DNA of 64,000 bases from Arthrobacter bambusae. Lineage in GTDB: Bacteria > Actinomycetota > Actinomycetes > Actinomycetales > Micrococcaceae. The notes beneath the pieces were generated by a model, which was given only the letters and a program-made list of their open reading frames with translations, did no database searches and was not told the DNA's origin. The position numbers were made by a program, and so were the translations under genes. Of this stretch, positions 15,869-24,514 are shown piece after piece (positions within the stretch are counted from its first letter, which is position 1; the number at the start of each line of letters is the position of its first letter). The stretch lies in the NCBI RefSeq assembly GCF_022606295.1, contig NZ_JAHHZS010000020.1, forward strand, positions 1-64,000, in the 5' to 3' direction.

Positions 15869-17557
15869 GTGCAGAATTTCCAAGGAGTAGGCGTTAGCCC
15901 GGGCCGCGTCATTGGCACTATCCGTCAGATGCCCAAACCAGTCAGCGAACCGCCGTCGGGCGAACAGCTAGCCGCATCCACCACTGCGGAAGACGCCGTC
16001 GCTGGCCTGAAAGCGGCGGCCCAATCGGTCCACGACGAGCTCAAAGCACGGGCTGACAAGGCCAGCGGCGACGGCAAGGCGGTGCTCGAAGCCACGGCGC
16101 TCATGGCCAAGGACACCATGCTCCTGAAGTCGGCCACCAAGCTCATCAACAACAACGGCAGCTCCGCCGAACGCGCCATCTGGGAAGCCGGAGCCTCCGT
16201 CTCCGAAATGCTCCACAACCTGGGCGGATACATGGCCGAACGCGCCACCGACGTCCTGGACGTCCGCGCGCGGATCGTCGCCGAACTCCGCGGAGTCCCC
16301 GCCCCGGGGATCCCGGCGTCGGACACTCCGTTCATCCTGGTGGCCGAAGACCTCGCACCCGCCGACACCGCAACGCTGGACCCCGCCGTCGTGACTGCAC
16401 TGGTCACCTCGGGCGGCGGACCGCAGTCCCACACCGCGATCATCGCGCGCTCGCTCGGCTTGCCCGCAGTCGTCGCGGCCCGCGGAGTGGACGAAATTCC
16501 TGACGGCGCCGAAGTCTTCGTGGACGGCGCAGCCGGCTCACTCTCCCTCGAACCCAGCGAAGAACAGCGCGCGGCCGCCCTCGCGTGGGTCGAAAATGCC
16601 GCCACCCTTGCGGCTTTTGACGGAAACGGCACGACGGCGGACGGCCACTTGGTGCCCCTCCTCGCCAACGTCGGCGGAGCCAAGGACGCTGCCGCGGCCG
16701 CGGCGCTGGGCGCCCAGGGCGTGGGCCTTTTCCGCACCGAATTCTGCTTCCTGGAACGCGACACCGAACCGACCGTGCTGGAACAGGCCGCCGCGTACAG
16801 GGGCGTATTCGACGCGTTCCCGGGCAAGAAAGTGGTGCTCCGGACCCTCGACGCGGGCGCCGACAAGCCCCTTCCCTTCCTCACCGACGCCACCGAACCC
16901 AACCCGGCCCTCGGCGTGCGCGGTTACCGCACCGACTTCACCACACCCGGTGTTTTGGACCGCCAGCTCGAGGCAATCGCCATAGCGGCCGACGAAACAG
17001 AGGCCGAGGTGTGGGTCATGGCGCCCATGATCTCGACTGCGGCCGAGGCTGCCCATTTCGCGTCGATGTGCGATGCCGCGGGCATCAAAAAACCCGGCGT
17101 GATGGTGGAAGTTCCCTCGGCGGCATTGACCTCGGCGTCGGTCCTGCGCCACGTGGGTTTCGCGTCCCTCGGCACCAATGACCTCACGCAGTACGCCATG
17201 GCGGCCGACCGGCAACTCGGGCCCCTCGCCGAACTCAACACCCCGTGGCAGCCCGCCGTCCTGCGCCTCGTCCAGCTGACCGTGGCTGGCTCGGTCGAAG
17301 AGGGCAGCGGCAAACCCGTTGGCGTCTGCGGTGAGGCTGCCGCGGACCCGGCCCTCGCCGTCGTGCTTGTTGGCCTGGGCGTGTCCACGCTGTCCATGAC
17401 CGCGCGGTCGCTTGCCGCCGTCGGAACCGTGCTCAAAACGGTGACGTTGGAACAGGCGCAGGAGCTGGCCCGGCTGGCGCTCAGCGCACCGGATGCGCTC
17501 GACGCAAAGGCCTGGGTCCGTGCCAAACTGCCGATCCTCGAGGAACTCGGGCTCTGA
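15869..17557 (+). CDS. ptsI: PTS enzyme I (phosphoenolpyruvate-protein phosphotransferase)
   Basis: Transfers phosphate from phosphoenolpyruvate to HPr at the head of all PTS uptake routes. The 562-residue protein has the N-terminal HPr-binding/swivel domain with the phosphorylated His at about residue 188 in GGGPQSHTAIIARSLGLPAV, and the PEP-binding barrel with LFRTEFCFLERD, TLDAGADKPLPFL and GVCGEAAADP (conserved Cys). The GTG at 15869 is preferred because AGAGGA lies 6-11 nt upstream; a GTG 12 codons earlier has no ribosome site. ptsH follows after 39 bp. Confidence 0.95.
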   Translation: MQNFQGVGVSPGRVIGTIRQMPKPVSEPPSGEQLAASTTAEDAVAGLKAAAQSVHDELKARADKASGDGKAVLEATALMAKDTMLLKSATKLINNNGSSAERAIWEAGASVSEMLHNLGGYMAERATDVLDVRARIVAELRGVPAPGIPASDTPFILVAEDLAPADTATLDPAVVTALVTSGGGPQSHTAIIARSLGLPAVVAARGVDEIPDGAEVFVDGAAGSLSLEPSEEQRAAALAWVENAATLAAFDGNGTTADGHLVPLLANVGGAKDAAAAAALGAQGVGLFRTEFCFLERDTEPTVLEQAAAYRGVFDAFPGKKVVLRTLDAGADKPLPFLTDATEPNPALGVRGYRTDFTTPGVLDRQLEAIAIAADETEAEVWVMAPMISTAAEAAHFASMCDAAGIKKPGVMVEVPSAALTSASVLRHVGFASLGTNDLTQYAMAADRQLGPLAELNTPWQPAVLRLVQLTVAGSVEEGSGKPVGVCGEAAADPALAVVLVGLGVSTLSMTARSLAAVGTVLKTVTLEQAQELARLALSAPDALDAKAWVRAKLPILEELGL

Positions 17558-17596
17558 GCCCGGCTGCACTGTCCTACCTGAACCCAAGGAGAAACC

Positions 17597-17875
17597 ATGC
17601 CCGAACGCACAGCCACCATCGCCAGCCGCTCCGGATTGCACGCCCGCCCCGCGGCAATTTTTGCCGAAGCCGCGGGAGAATCGCCGGTTGAAGTGACCAT
17701 CGCGATGGCCGGTTCGGCTGCCGACGACGCGCTCGACGCCGCCAGCATCCTTTCCCTCATGACGCTCGGCGCGGCCAAGGGCGACGTCGTGGTGCTTCGT
17801 GCGGAGGGCGACGGCGCCGACACTGCCCTCGATTCCCTGGTGACACTCCTGGAAACCGACCTCGACGCCGAGTAG
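17597..17875 (+). CDS. ptsH: Phosphocarrier protein HPr
   Basis: A small phosphocarrier (92 residues) that passes phosphate from enzyme I to sugar-specific EIIA domains. His15 lies in GLHARPAA, the family active site, and a Ser in DAASILSLMTLG is at the position of the regulatory serine. AAGGAG lies 5-10 nt before the ATG. It is the second gene of the ptsI-ptsH operon, and mannitol EIICBA nearby is an obvious recipient of its phosphate. Confidence 0.96.
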   Translation: MPERTATIASRSGLHARPAAIFAEAAGESPVEVTIAMAGSAADDALDAASILSLMTLGAAKGDVVVLRAEGDGADTALDSLVTLLETDLDAE

Positions 17876-17889
17876 GCGGCCTCTTTTCC

Positions 17890-17902
17890 AACGCCCGCTC
17901 AC
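17890..17902. repeat. GTGAGCGAGCGT-box family, diverged copy 3
   Basis: ACGCCCGCTCACC matches the arm seen at 11770-11782 and lies in the gap after ptsH; further GAGCG-like half-boxes follow up to about 17936. It overlaps a spurious upstream ATG of the methyltransferase reading frame. Confidence 0.5.
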
Positions 17903-17964
17903 CTATGAGCGCCTCCCGCCGATGGGGGGCTCGCTTACCGTCGATGAGCCGAAAAGGACCGAAA

Positions 17965-18930
17965 ATGCGCAAGCCCGATGCCGCCGTCGCGTTCTATGCG
18001 CTCAGCATTGCGCTGCTCCCGGTGTCGCTACTCGGCTATGTGATCTGGGTGGGAAAGCTTTTGTCTGCGAGACCTTCTGGCGTGTCGACAAGTGCGCAGG
18101 CCCCGCTCTCCGCGAGGTGGGCGATGCACAAATTCGGCGTGCGCGAAGACCAGGCCGCCATCCGGTTGTTGCCCCTGCTTCCCGGCGTTCCCTGGTTGGG
18201 CATGCGTTTGGCATTCTGGCCGACCGTCTTCGCGCACCGCGTCACGGGTTTCGTCCCGAAGACGTTCCGCTACCCCTTTGAGGGCGAGATACCTCCACAA
18301 GCGGAGGCATCGGCGAGGGTCACGTTCTTCGACAGCGCGGTAGACCGCACCCTTCCCGGGATCGACCAATTGGTCATCCTCGGCGCGGGTTTCGACACAC
18401 GCCCGTACCGCCTCGCGCCGGACACGCCCGTCAGTTCCTTCGAGGTAGATGCCGCAAGGACGCAGGCGGTCAAGCGCGAAATACTCGACAGGGCAGGAAT
18501 CGACACGCACAAGGTAGCGTTCGTGTCCGCGGACTTCGAGAAGGATGATTGGCTCGCCAAACTCGTCGACGCCGGGTTCGACGTCGGGCGTCCGGCGCTT
18601 TTCCTCTGGGAGGGTGTCACGATGTACCTCGACCGGAACGCGATCGAGGACACGCTCCGGAAGGTCGCGAGTTGCGCCACGGGGAGCTTGCTCGCCTTCG
18701 ACTACTTCACAACCGAGGCCCTTGAATCGAGAACGCCATATTGGCGATTCGGGCGGGCGGCGGCCACCGCAGCGGGCGAGCCATTGAGGTTCGGCGTGGA
18801 CAGGACACCGCCTTCGCGGGAGCGCCTGGCCGAACTTCTCCGGTCCAACGGGTTGGCTCTCCTCGAACAGCGTGGACTTGGTCGCGAGAAACGCGCGTGG
18901 GGCGGCTTCGCGATCGCCGTGGTGGAGTAA
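17965..18930 (+). CDS. Class I SAM-dependent methyltransferase (leucine carboxyl methyltransferase family)
   Basis: A 321-residue methyltransferase of the LCM/TIGR00027 family common in actinobacteria. The SAM-binding signature is QLVILGAGFDTRPYRL, followed by the acidic strand-2 end SSFEVDAARTQAVK, the VSADFEKDDW loop and FLWEGVTMYLD, which is diagnostic for this family. The substrate is not known for most members. A hydrophobic stretch near residues 8-28 could anchor it. The ATG at 17965 has AAAGGA about 6 nt upstream; earlier in-frame ATGs fall in an intergenic repeat. It is monocistronic. Confidence 0.88.
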   Translation: MRKPDAAVAFYALSIALLPVSLLGYVIWVGKLLSARPSGVSTSAQAPLSARWAMHKFGVREDQAAIRLLPLLPGVPWLGMRLAFWPTVFAHRVTGFVPKTFRYPFEGEIPPQAEASARVTFFDSAVDRTLPGIDQLVILGAGFDTRPYRLAPDTPVSSFEVDAARTQAVKREILDRAGIDTHKVAFVSADFEKDDWLAKLVDAGFDVGRPALFLWEGVTMYLDRNAIEDTLRKVASCATGSLLAFDYFTTEALESRTPYWRFGRAAATAAGEPLRFGVDRTPPSRERLAELLRSNGLALLEQRGLGREKRAWGGFAIAVVE

Positions 18931-18938
18931 TGATCTGA

Positions 18939-19013
18939 GCGGGCGTTCCGCCGATTGGGCTCATATCCGAGCGCGCGTCTGGGATTTTGGCCATATAGGT
19001 GAGCGAGCGTCTC
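18939..19013. repeat. GTGAGCGAGCGT-box family, copy 4
   Basis: Boxes GAGCGGGCGTT (18938-18948), GAGCGCGCGTC and GTGAGCGAGCGTC (19001-19013) fill the gap between the convergent methyltransferase and acyl-CoA dehydrogenase genes. Confidence 0.55.
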
Positions 19014-19038
19014 AGGAGGCGCGGTGCGGGACGCCGCT

Positions 19039-20286
19039 CTACGCGAAGGCGGAGATGCCCGTGATCGAGCGCCCGATGATCAACGCTTGAACCGTCTCTG
19101 TGCCTTCGTAGGTATGGATGCCCTCGATGTCGGCGAAATGCCGGGCCACGCGGTTGGCCAACAAGATCCCGTTGCCACCGAGCAAATCGCGGGCGTTCGA
19201 GGCGATGCTGCGGGCAGTGCGGGTGCACGTGAATTTCGCGAGCGCCGCCTGTGCTGGAGTCAGCACGCCCTCCTCGTCCAGCCTGGTCATCTGCATGACC
19301 ATGAGCTGCATGGTGGCAAGCTCGGAGTGCATGCGGGCAAGGCGCTCCTGCACAATCTGCGAAGCGGCCAGCGGGCGGCCGAACTGCCGGCGTTGGGCGG
19401 CATACTGCACCGCCGTTTCGTAGCAGGCAGTGGCATGCCCGACGGCGGACCAAGCCACTCCGAGCCGGGTCGCCAGGAGCACCCGGGCCGTGTCCTTGAA
19501 ACTCCGGGCGCCCGGGAGCACGTTTTCCGTCGGGACGAAGACATTCTCGAGGCGGATGTGTGCCTGCCAGATGGCCCGGAGTGAGAGCTTGCCGTCGATG
19601 GTCGTGGCGGAATATCCGGGCGAATCCTGCGGGACAAGGTATCCGTGAACTTGCCCATCATCACCACGGGCCCAGACGACGGTCAGGCCTCCGATCGAGC
19701 CGTTGCCGATCCATTTCTTTTCACCGTTGAGCACAAAGCCGCCCTCGACGGCCGTTGCTGTCGCCTCGAGTCCCACAGAGTCGGAGCCGTGGGCCGGCTC
19801 GGTCAGGGCGAAGGCGCCGTATTCCTCGGCCCGGGAAAGCGCGGGAAGCCAACGGGCCTGCTGCTCGGGGGAACCGCATTCGGCCACGGACCGCAATGCC
19901 AATCCGCCCTGGACCGCGACCACCGTGCCGATGGAGCCGTCCCCGCGGCTCAGTTCCATCGTGACGAGTCCGGCGGCGGTTTTGCTCATGGCCGGGAACC
20001 CGTCGACGTCGATTCCATCGCGCAGGAGGTCAAGCTCACCGAGACGCTTCACCAGGTGCAGCGGATACTCAGCGCGCTCCCAGTACCCCGCGATGACCGG
20101 GAGCACTTCGTCCTGCACAAAAGTCCGCGCACGGTTCCAGTAAGCGCGGTCTTCGCCGCTGACGTCCTTGAAAACGGAGGCAGGATCCGGGTCCAGGGAT
20201 TCGTTCAGGACATATTCGGGCTCCATGGTGCCGGCCGGGAACCCAGCATCCAGTTCCTCGGAAGTGCTATCGGACATCATCGTCAT
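19039..20286 (-). CDS. Acyl-CoA dehydrogenase (glutaryl-CoA dehydrogenase-like)
   Basis: An FAD enzyme of 415 residues that oxidises an acyl-CoA thioester. Motifs include FALTEPAHGSDSVGLEATA (flavin/substrate loop), GEKKWIGNG, RQFGRPLAASQIVQERLARM and the C-terminal YEGTETVQALIIGRSITG, whose Glu is at the catalytic-base position. DLLGGNGIL in the C-terminal domain is also conserved. The start at 20286 has GAGGA 8 nt upstream; the longer frame to 20328 lacks one. A TetR gene lies immediately upstream on the same strand, suggesting substrate-induced expression. Pattern fits glutaryl-CoA or short branched substrates, but the exact acyl group is open. Confidence 0.92.
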   Translation of the reverse strand: MTMMSDSTSEELDAGFPAGTMEPEYVLNESLDPDPASVFKDVSGEDRAYWNRARTFVQDEVLPVIAGYWERAEYPLHLVKRLGELDLLRDGIDVDGFPAMSKTAAGLVTMELSRGDGSIGTVVAVQGGLALRSVAECGSPEQQARWLPALSRAEEYGAFALTEPAHGSDSVGLEATATAVEGGFVLNGEKKWIGNGSIGGLTVVWARGDDGQVHGYLVPQDSPGYSATTIDGKLSLRAIWQAHIRLENVFVPTENVLPGARSFKDTARVLLATRLGVAWSAVGHATACYETAVQYAAQRRQFGRPLAASQIVQERLARMHSELATMQLMVMQMTRLDEEGVLTPAQAALAKFTCTRTARSIASNARDLLGGNGILLANRVARHFADIEGIHTYEGTETVQALIIGRSITGISAFA

Positions 20287-20379
20287 GGGGAATCCTCGCT
20301 TTGGACTGCGATCTGCGACTCCCAGCATGCACTGACACTCAGTTTCATGTCAAGGAACTCGATGTCAGCGAGGGAAGAA

Positions 20380-21156
20380 TCAAGCCAGGGCATCCCGGAC
20401 CGCTTGAAGGATTTCTTCCGTGCCCGCTGCCGGATCCAGGACAGCAACCACGACGGCGGGGCGCCCACTTGCCGCGGGCGGCGCACCGACAGGCCCTCCA
20501 CCAGTCTCGGCGGCTGAAGCACGAGCAAAGGTATCGGCCAAGGCACCCAATTCGCGCCCGAGCCGGGCGGCCAACCCGGGGGCCTCAGCTTCCCGCGCCT
20601 CGCGCTGCACGCTCCCGACGCGCTCCGCACCCGCCGCGCGTTCTCCGGCAGAAACCGCCCGCAGCCATTGGCGCAGGACGCTGTTGTGCACCGCGACCAC
20701 CGAAGCAGCAAAGGCCACAGCCATGGCCTCCCGGCTTTCGCCTTCGGGCAACGCGGAAAGAAGATGATCCCGAAAAGCCCGCTGATAGCGATGCGTCATC
20801 ACCAGTTCGCGGTCACGGAGGGCCGGCACTCGATGGAGGAGTTCGTAACGCGCCAGGGAAGTTTCCCGACTACCCACGTGGTGGTTGAAGACAAGGAGAG
20901 CCGCGTCCACGACGGCACGGAACGGATCCGCCGTCGTTCCGGATAGGAACTCCTGGACCCGCGCGAGAATACGGTCGTGATCGGCGAAAACGATGTCCTC
21001 TTTGGAACCGAACTTGCGGAAAAACGTGCTCCGGCTGATCCCGGCGGCTTCGGCGAGGTCGTCCACGGACGTCGCGTCGTAGCCCTGCCGCACCAGCAGT
21101 TCGATTGCCGCGGACACGGCGGGGCCGGGATCCGGATTGGCGGGGTAGTTGACCAT
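20380..21156 (-). CDS. TetR-family regulator upstream of the acyl-CoA dehydrogenase
   Basis: A 258-residue TetR protein with helix-turn-helix VDDLAEAAGISRSTFFRKFG and the FFRKFGSKEDIVF end of the DNA-binding domain. The C-terminal tail is rich in Ala and Gly and longer than usual. The same reading frame is open upstream to 21663 but the ATG at 21156 gives the normal TetR N terminus. It precedes the acyl-CoA dehydrogenase by 93 bp on the same strand and is divergent from an HTH protein 60 bp away. FadR-like control by an acyl-CoA is an inference. Confidence 0.88.
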   Translation of the reverse strand: MVNYPANPDPGPAVSAAIELLVRQGYDATSVDDLAEAAGISRSTFFRKFGSKEDIVFADHDRILARVQEFLSGTTADPFRAVVDAALLVFNHHVGSRETSLARYELLHRVPALRDRELVMTHRYQRAFRDHLLSALPEGESREAMAVAFAASVVAVHNSVLRQWLRAVSAGERAAGAERVGSVQREAREAEAPGLAARLGRELGALADTFARASAAETGGGPVGAPPAASGRPAVVVAVLDPAAGTEEILQAVRDALA

Positions 21157-21216
21157 AGGCGTGAATCTAACACGGCGGCGTAACCGCACGGCCCCGAGCG
21201 CGGCTAGGCTTCTGCC

Positions 21217-21612
21217 ATGGCATTGATAGCTCCCCGCGTGACGCCTGGCTTGACCGCGGACGACGCCCGGAACCTGGCGCGCTCCCTCCAAGACAGCAAC
21301 GACATCACCGTCTTCGTCGACGGCACAGTCCACCGCCTTCCGGACGAGGCGAGGGACGCCGTCGTCGACCTCCTTGGCAGGCTCGGCCGGGGCGAAGCGG
21401 TGACCGTCAGCAGCGTCGAGGAAATGCTCACGACGTCGCGGGCGGCTGAGCTCGCGGGAATATCGCACACCTACCTGCGGAACATGACCGACCGTGGCGA
21501 AATCCCGGTCGAATACCGCGGCACGCATCGCCGCATCAGGCTCGCGGACATCATGGCGTGGCTGGAAACCCAGAAGAAGACCGCCACAGCAGAAGAGGAA
21601 AGCAACAAGTAG
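21217..21612 (+). CDS. Excisionase/antitoxin-type HTH protein (orphan)
   Basis: A 131-residue protein whose C-terminal third holds a MerR/excisionase-like helix-turn-helix: TTSRAAELAGISHTYLRNMT followed by RGTHRRIRLADIMAWLE, where the HRRIR segment corresponds to the wing. The N-terminal part (about 1-65) resembles the dimer region of actinobacterial antitoxins that pair with PIN-domain toxins. No PIN ORF follows: the next 400 bp is noncoding and then carries a riboswitch. It may be a solitary transcription factor or a remnant of a toxin-antitoxin pair. Confidence 0.75.
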   Translation: MALIAPRVTPGLTADDARNLARSLQDSNDITVFVDGTVHRLPDEARDAVVDLLGRLGRGEAVTVSSVEEMLTTSRAAELAGISHTYLRNMTDRGEIPVEYRGTHRRIRLADIMAWLETQKKTATAEEESNK

Positions 21613-21849
21613 AAAGCTAGGCGAGGGGCGCCTTCCCGCGGACGAGGACGGCCGGCCGCTCACCTGCCGGGCGCCGTGGAACGGGGCTGTTCTTCGTGGG
21701 CGGGGTCGGGCGCGTCGCCGAAGACGTCGCGGGACTCATCGCGGGGCGGAGCCGACAAAAACCGGTCACCCAGCCCGTTATCCAAATGTGACTTTGCATG
21801 CCGGCTGTTGTACCGTCGAGGGGCGACCCAGTCCCCACCGGGCCGCTTC
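21613..21849. other. Intergenic region without a supported gene
   Basis: The open frames here on both strands are GC-driven shadows with arginine/proline-rich translations and no ribosome sites. TTGTAC near 21809-21814 is a possible -10 box for the transcript that carries the riboswitch. Confidence 0.4.
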
Positions 21850-22015
21850 CGGGTTGACGCCGAGCTCTGCCGCAACCCGGAATCCGCCAGACCCGCGGCA
21901 GAGACGGGGGACCCAGAGTCTCCGGGCCTATTTCTCCACAGGCCCTTGGGGTGAAGCCGCCAAGCGCGGCCGGACGGCCTCGTCCGAACCCGACAGCTAA
22001 CCTCGAAGGCGTTGA
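21850..22015 (+). ncRNA. ydaO/yuaA-type cyclic di-AMP riboswitch
   Basis: The leader shows the actinobacterial ydaO consensus in order: GCAACCCGGAATCCGCC (21872-21888), GGGGGACCCA (21906-21915), CTTGGGGTGAAGCC and CCGAACCCGACAGCTAACCT (21984-22003). The closing P1 helix can form between GACGCC (21856-21861) and GGCGTT (22008-22013). The ribosome site GAGAGG begins at 22014, directly after P1. In the family, c-di-AMP binding turns expression down, usually of cell-wall hydrolases and resuscitation factors or K+ transporters. Here it precedes a Pro/Ala-rich membrane protein. Confidence 0.85.
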
Positions 22016-22027
22016 GAGGCAATCACC

Positions 22028-23086
22028 ATGTCCCCAACCATGGATCAGCCTCGCCGTGCCCAAGTGCCGAGCGAGAGCACCAAGCCAACCGGACGTCGTC
22101 GGGCCAAAGACGGCGGACCGTTCGTTGCGGCACCCGCTTCTGAACCTTTGAGTTCGACGCCGGAGCCCACCCCCGCGGCAACCCCGACGACGGCGGTGCC
22201 CACCACGCGTGCGGCCGCCCGCGCGGCCGAACGCGAGCGCGCTGCCCAAGCCAACGAAACCGCAGCGATTCCGACGGTAGCTCCTGCGACGATCGCTGCA
22301 GCGACCGCGGCCGCCGCAACAGCAGCCGCCTCGACTGCCGAGCCAGCCAAGACCGAGAGCGCAGCTACAACGGCACTCCCGGCGGCAGCCCGCGCCGGCG
22401 TCGGCCCGGCCTCGTTTACCGGCTCGTCATTCAGCCACGAACCGCACGCCGTCCTCAAGAAAGCTGCCAGCATCCGGACGATGAGCAACCGCATGGCAGT
22501 GGTTGCAGGCGCCGTAGGCATCTTGTTGACCGCCGGGTCCCTGGGCCAAGCCCTTGAGCTGCCCTTTTTCGGCCAGGAATCCCGCGCGCAGGATGCTTCC
22601 AGTACGGACAGCCAGGGTTCCGCGCCGTCCGGCGCCCCTTCCACGACGGCGAGTGCTTCCCCCAGCGCCGCAGCATCACCTTCGGCATCTACCCCAAGCG
22701 CCAAGGCCGGCCAGACCACCGCGGACCCCGCCCAACATTCGCCGCAAGGACCCGCCCCAGCCCAACCGTCGGGCGTCCCGGGACCATCGATTTCGGTCCA
22801 GGTCCCGTCCGCGATCCCGTCGGCATTGCCCCCGAGCCTCGCGCCGGTGCCCGTTCCTTCCGTTCCGGTTCCGGCCCAGCCTGCCCCTGTGCCCAGCCCG
22901 GCTCCCGGCGGGCCGACCACCCCCGCCCCGACTCCAACGCAGACTGACACGCCGTCCCCCGCGCCAACAGGTTCTTGGAGGCCACGGACCCCGGCCAGTC
23001 CCAGTCCTGCTCCCACGCCGCAACCCACCCAATCAGGCGTTGATCTTGGGTCGATTTTGGATGCTGCAACCGGGGTCCTGCAATGA
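22028..23086 (+). CDS. Riboswitch-controlled Pro/Ala/Ser-rich membrane protein
   Basis: A 352-residue protein of low complexity. Residues 1-155 are an Ala/Thr/Pro-rich, probably cytoplasmic part; one membrane segment follows (about 158-180, MAVVAGAVGILLTAGSLGQA); the remainder is a Pro/Ser/Ala-rich outer stalk ending in GVDLGSILDAATGVLQ. The stalk resembles the wall-spanning linkers that normally join a membrane anchor to an NlpC/P60 or transglycosylase domain, but no such domain is present in any frame before the next gene. GAGAGG precedes the ATG. Expression is probably governed by the c-di-AMP riboswitch. It may be a wall-associated structural protein or a degenerate hydrolase. Function unknown. 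Confidence 0.8.
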   Translation: MSPTMDQPRRAQVPSESTKPTGRRRAKDGGPFVAAPASEPLSSTPEPTPAATPTTAVPTTRAAARAAERERAAQANETAAIPTVAPATIAAATAAAATAAASTAEPAKTESAATTALPAAARAGVGPASFTGSSFSHEPHAVLKKAASIRTMSNRMAVVAGAVGILLTAGSLGQALELPFFGQESRAQDASSTDSQGSAPSGAPSTTASASPSAAASPSASTPSAKAGQTTADPAQHSPQGPAPAQPSGVPGPSISVQVPSAIPSALPPSLAPVPVPSVPVPAQPAPVPSPAPGGPTTPAPTPTQTDTPSPAPTGSWRPRTPASPSPAPTPQPTQSGVDLGSILDAATGVLQ

Positions 23087-23244
23087 GGATGGGACAGCAT
23101 CGAACACCTGCCGTCGAGTGGCATGGGCGATGCTGCCAAAGCAACCGTACGCAGATGCTTCAGTACCGCCCGGACCGCTGGCGCTGCAGCATTCAGTCGA
23201 GGCAGTTCAACAAGTAGGCCAGGGCGGCTTCGGGCCTAGCGGCG

Positions 23245-24489
23245 TCAAATCCGCGGACGGCCCGCCCAACGGCGCGCTTTGAGCGCTGCGTGGAGTTCGA
23301 GCCGGGTGGCACCATTCAGCGGATCGGCGCCGATGAGCTGGCGAACCCTCGCCAGCCGGTTGTAGATGCTGCTGCGGTGCAAGTGGAGCTTCGCGGCCAC
23401 GTCCTGCACAGAGCCGTCGCTGTCGTAGAGCAGTTCGAGCACGGGCAGGAGCTCTCCGTTTCGATCGGCATCCTCGACCTCTTGGAAATGTGCCGAGCCC
23501 GAATCGTCCCAGCCACCGGGCGCCTGAAGCCGTTCGAACAATTGGTAGATACCGGCCGAACTGCTGTCCACCAGCTCGCCCAGCGGAGGGTCGACGGCGG
23601 CAGCCTGGGCCGCGAGCTTCGACTGCCGGTAGGCCCTGCCCAGCTGGCGGATGACTGAAAACGGCTCGCTGATGCCCAGAATGACGCGGTCCACTTTCCG
23701 GCCGGCGCGCTTGGCGAGTTCCAGCTGATAGTGGACCAGGACCTGGGCGTGTTCTGCCCGCCCGCCGGTTTCGCGGAACAACAGGACCGAGTGAGTCTCG
23801 GTGCCGGCGCTGAATAGCACGGAATCGACCCCGATAGTAGCCTGCAGCGCGGCGGAACGGTGCGTCAGGGTCGCCGCGATTGGATCCGAGACCCCTCCAC
23901 TGTCCGCCGCGTCGAGGACGGTGACCAGCTGCCATGGTCCCCTGCCCTGGATTTCCTTCCATCCCGCCACGGCGGCCACCGCGTTGGACTCGCCCTGGCA
24001 TGCGGCGAGGAATTCCTGCTCACGTCGACGCCGGAACTCCGACTCGGCCGTGTTGGAATCGAGCAGCAACCCGGCGAGGAGGTCCAACTCGTCCCGGACG
24101 CCCGGCAATTCGGCGAGTATCGCCGTCGCGGTCTGCTCGTCAAGATCCTGCTGGACCCAGAGGTACCCGACGCGGAATCCGCGCACCAGCAGCGGGACGC
24201 AGACGCGCCCCACCATCCCGAGGTCCGCATTGGCGGGCACGACGACGGGACGCACTGCGGTAGCGATGCCGTGCGAGAGCTGCCAGGCACTGACGTCCAC
24301 CGGGACACGCTTGCTCAGGAGGAAGTTCACGCGCACCCGGTCGGCGTGGGACTGGTTGGAGCTGTAGGCGAGCAACACGCCGTCGAGGTCCTCCAGGGAG
24401 AGGCCGCGGCCCAACTTGAGTGCGACATCCTCGACGATTTTCTCCACGTCTTGTTGCATGGAGAAAACACTACTTTGCCGGACGAACAT
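23245..24489 (-). CDS. PucR/CdaR-type transcriptional regulator
   Basis: A 414-residue regulator with an N-terminal GAF-like sensor region (about 1-150) and a C-terminal PucR helix-turn-helix: ELLYDSDGSVQDVAAKLHLH followed by RSSIYNRLARVRQLIG, the usual layout of this family. It is divergent from ald with a 190-bp spacer containing a palindrome, so it most likely controls alanine dehydrogenase. The ATG at 24489 has AGGTG 8 nt upstream; an internal ATG at 24459 lacks a ribosome site but would also keep the domain complete. Confidence 0.88.
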   Translation of the reverse strand: MFVRQSSVFSMQQDVEKIVEDVALKLGRGLSLEDLDGVLLAYSSNQSHADRVRVNFLLSKRVPVDVSAWQLSHGIATAVRPVVVPANADLGMVGRVCVPLLVRGFRVGYLWVQQDLDEQTATAILAELPGVRDELDLLAGLLLDSNTAESEFRRRREQEFLAACQGESNAVAAVAGWKEIQGRGPWQLVTVLDAADSGGVSDPIAATLTHRSAALQATIGVDSVLFSAGTETHSVLLFRETGGRAEHAQVLVHYQLELAKRAGRKVDRVILGISEPFSVIRQLGRAYRQSKLAAQAAAVDPPLGELVDSSSAGIYQLFERLQAPGGWDDSGSAHFQEVEDADRNGELLPVLELLYDSDGSVQDVAAKLHLHRSSIYNRLARVRQLIGADPLNGATRLELHAALKARRWAGRPRI

Positions 24490-24514
24490 CAGGCGACACC
24501 TGACGCTCTCAATA

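Noticed and set aside
21217..21612. Integrated element signalled by an excisionase
   Set aside because: No integrase, att repeat or element cargo is nearby; the HTH alone is not evidence for one.
23087..23244. Frameshifted NlpC/P60 domain after the riboswitch-controlled gene
   Set aside because: None of the three forward frames shows the NlpC Cys/His motifs before the convergent PucR gene.
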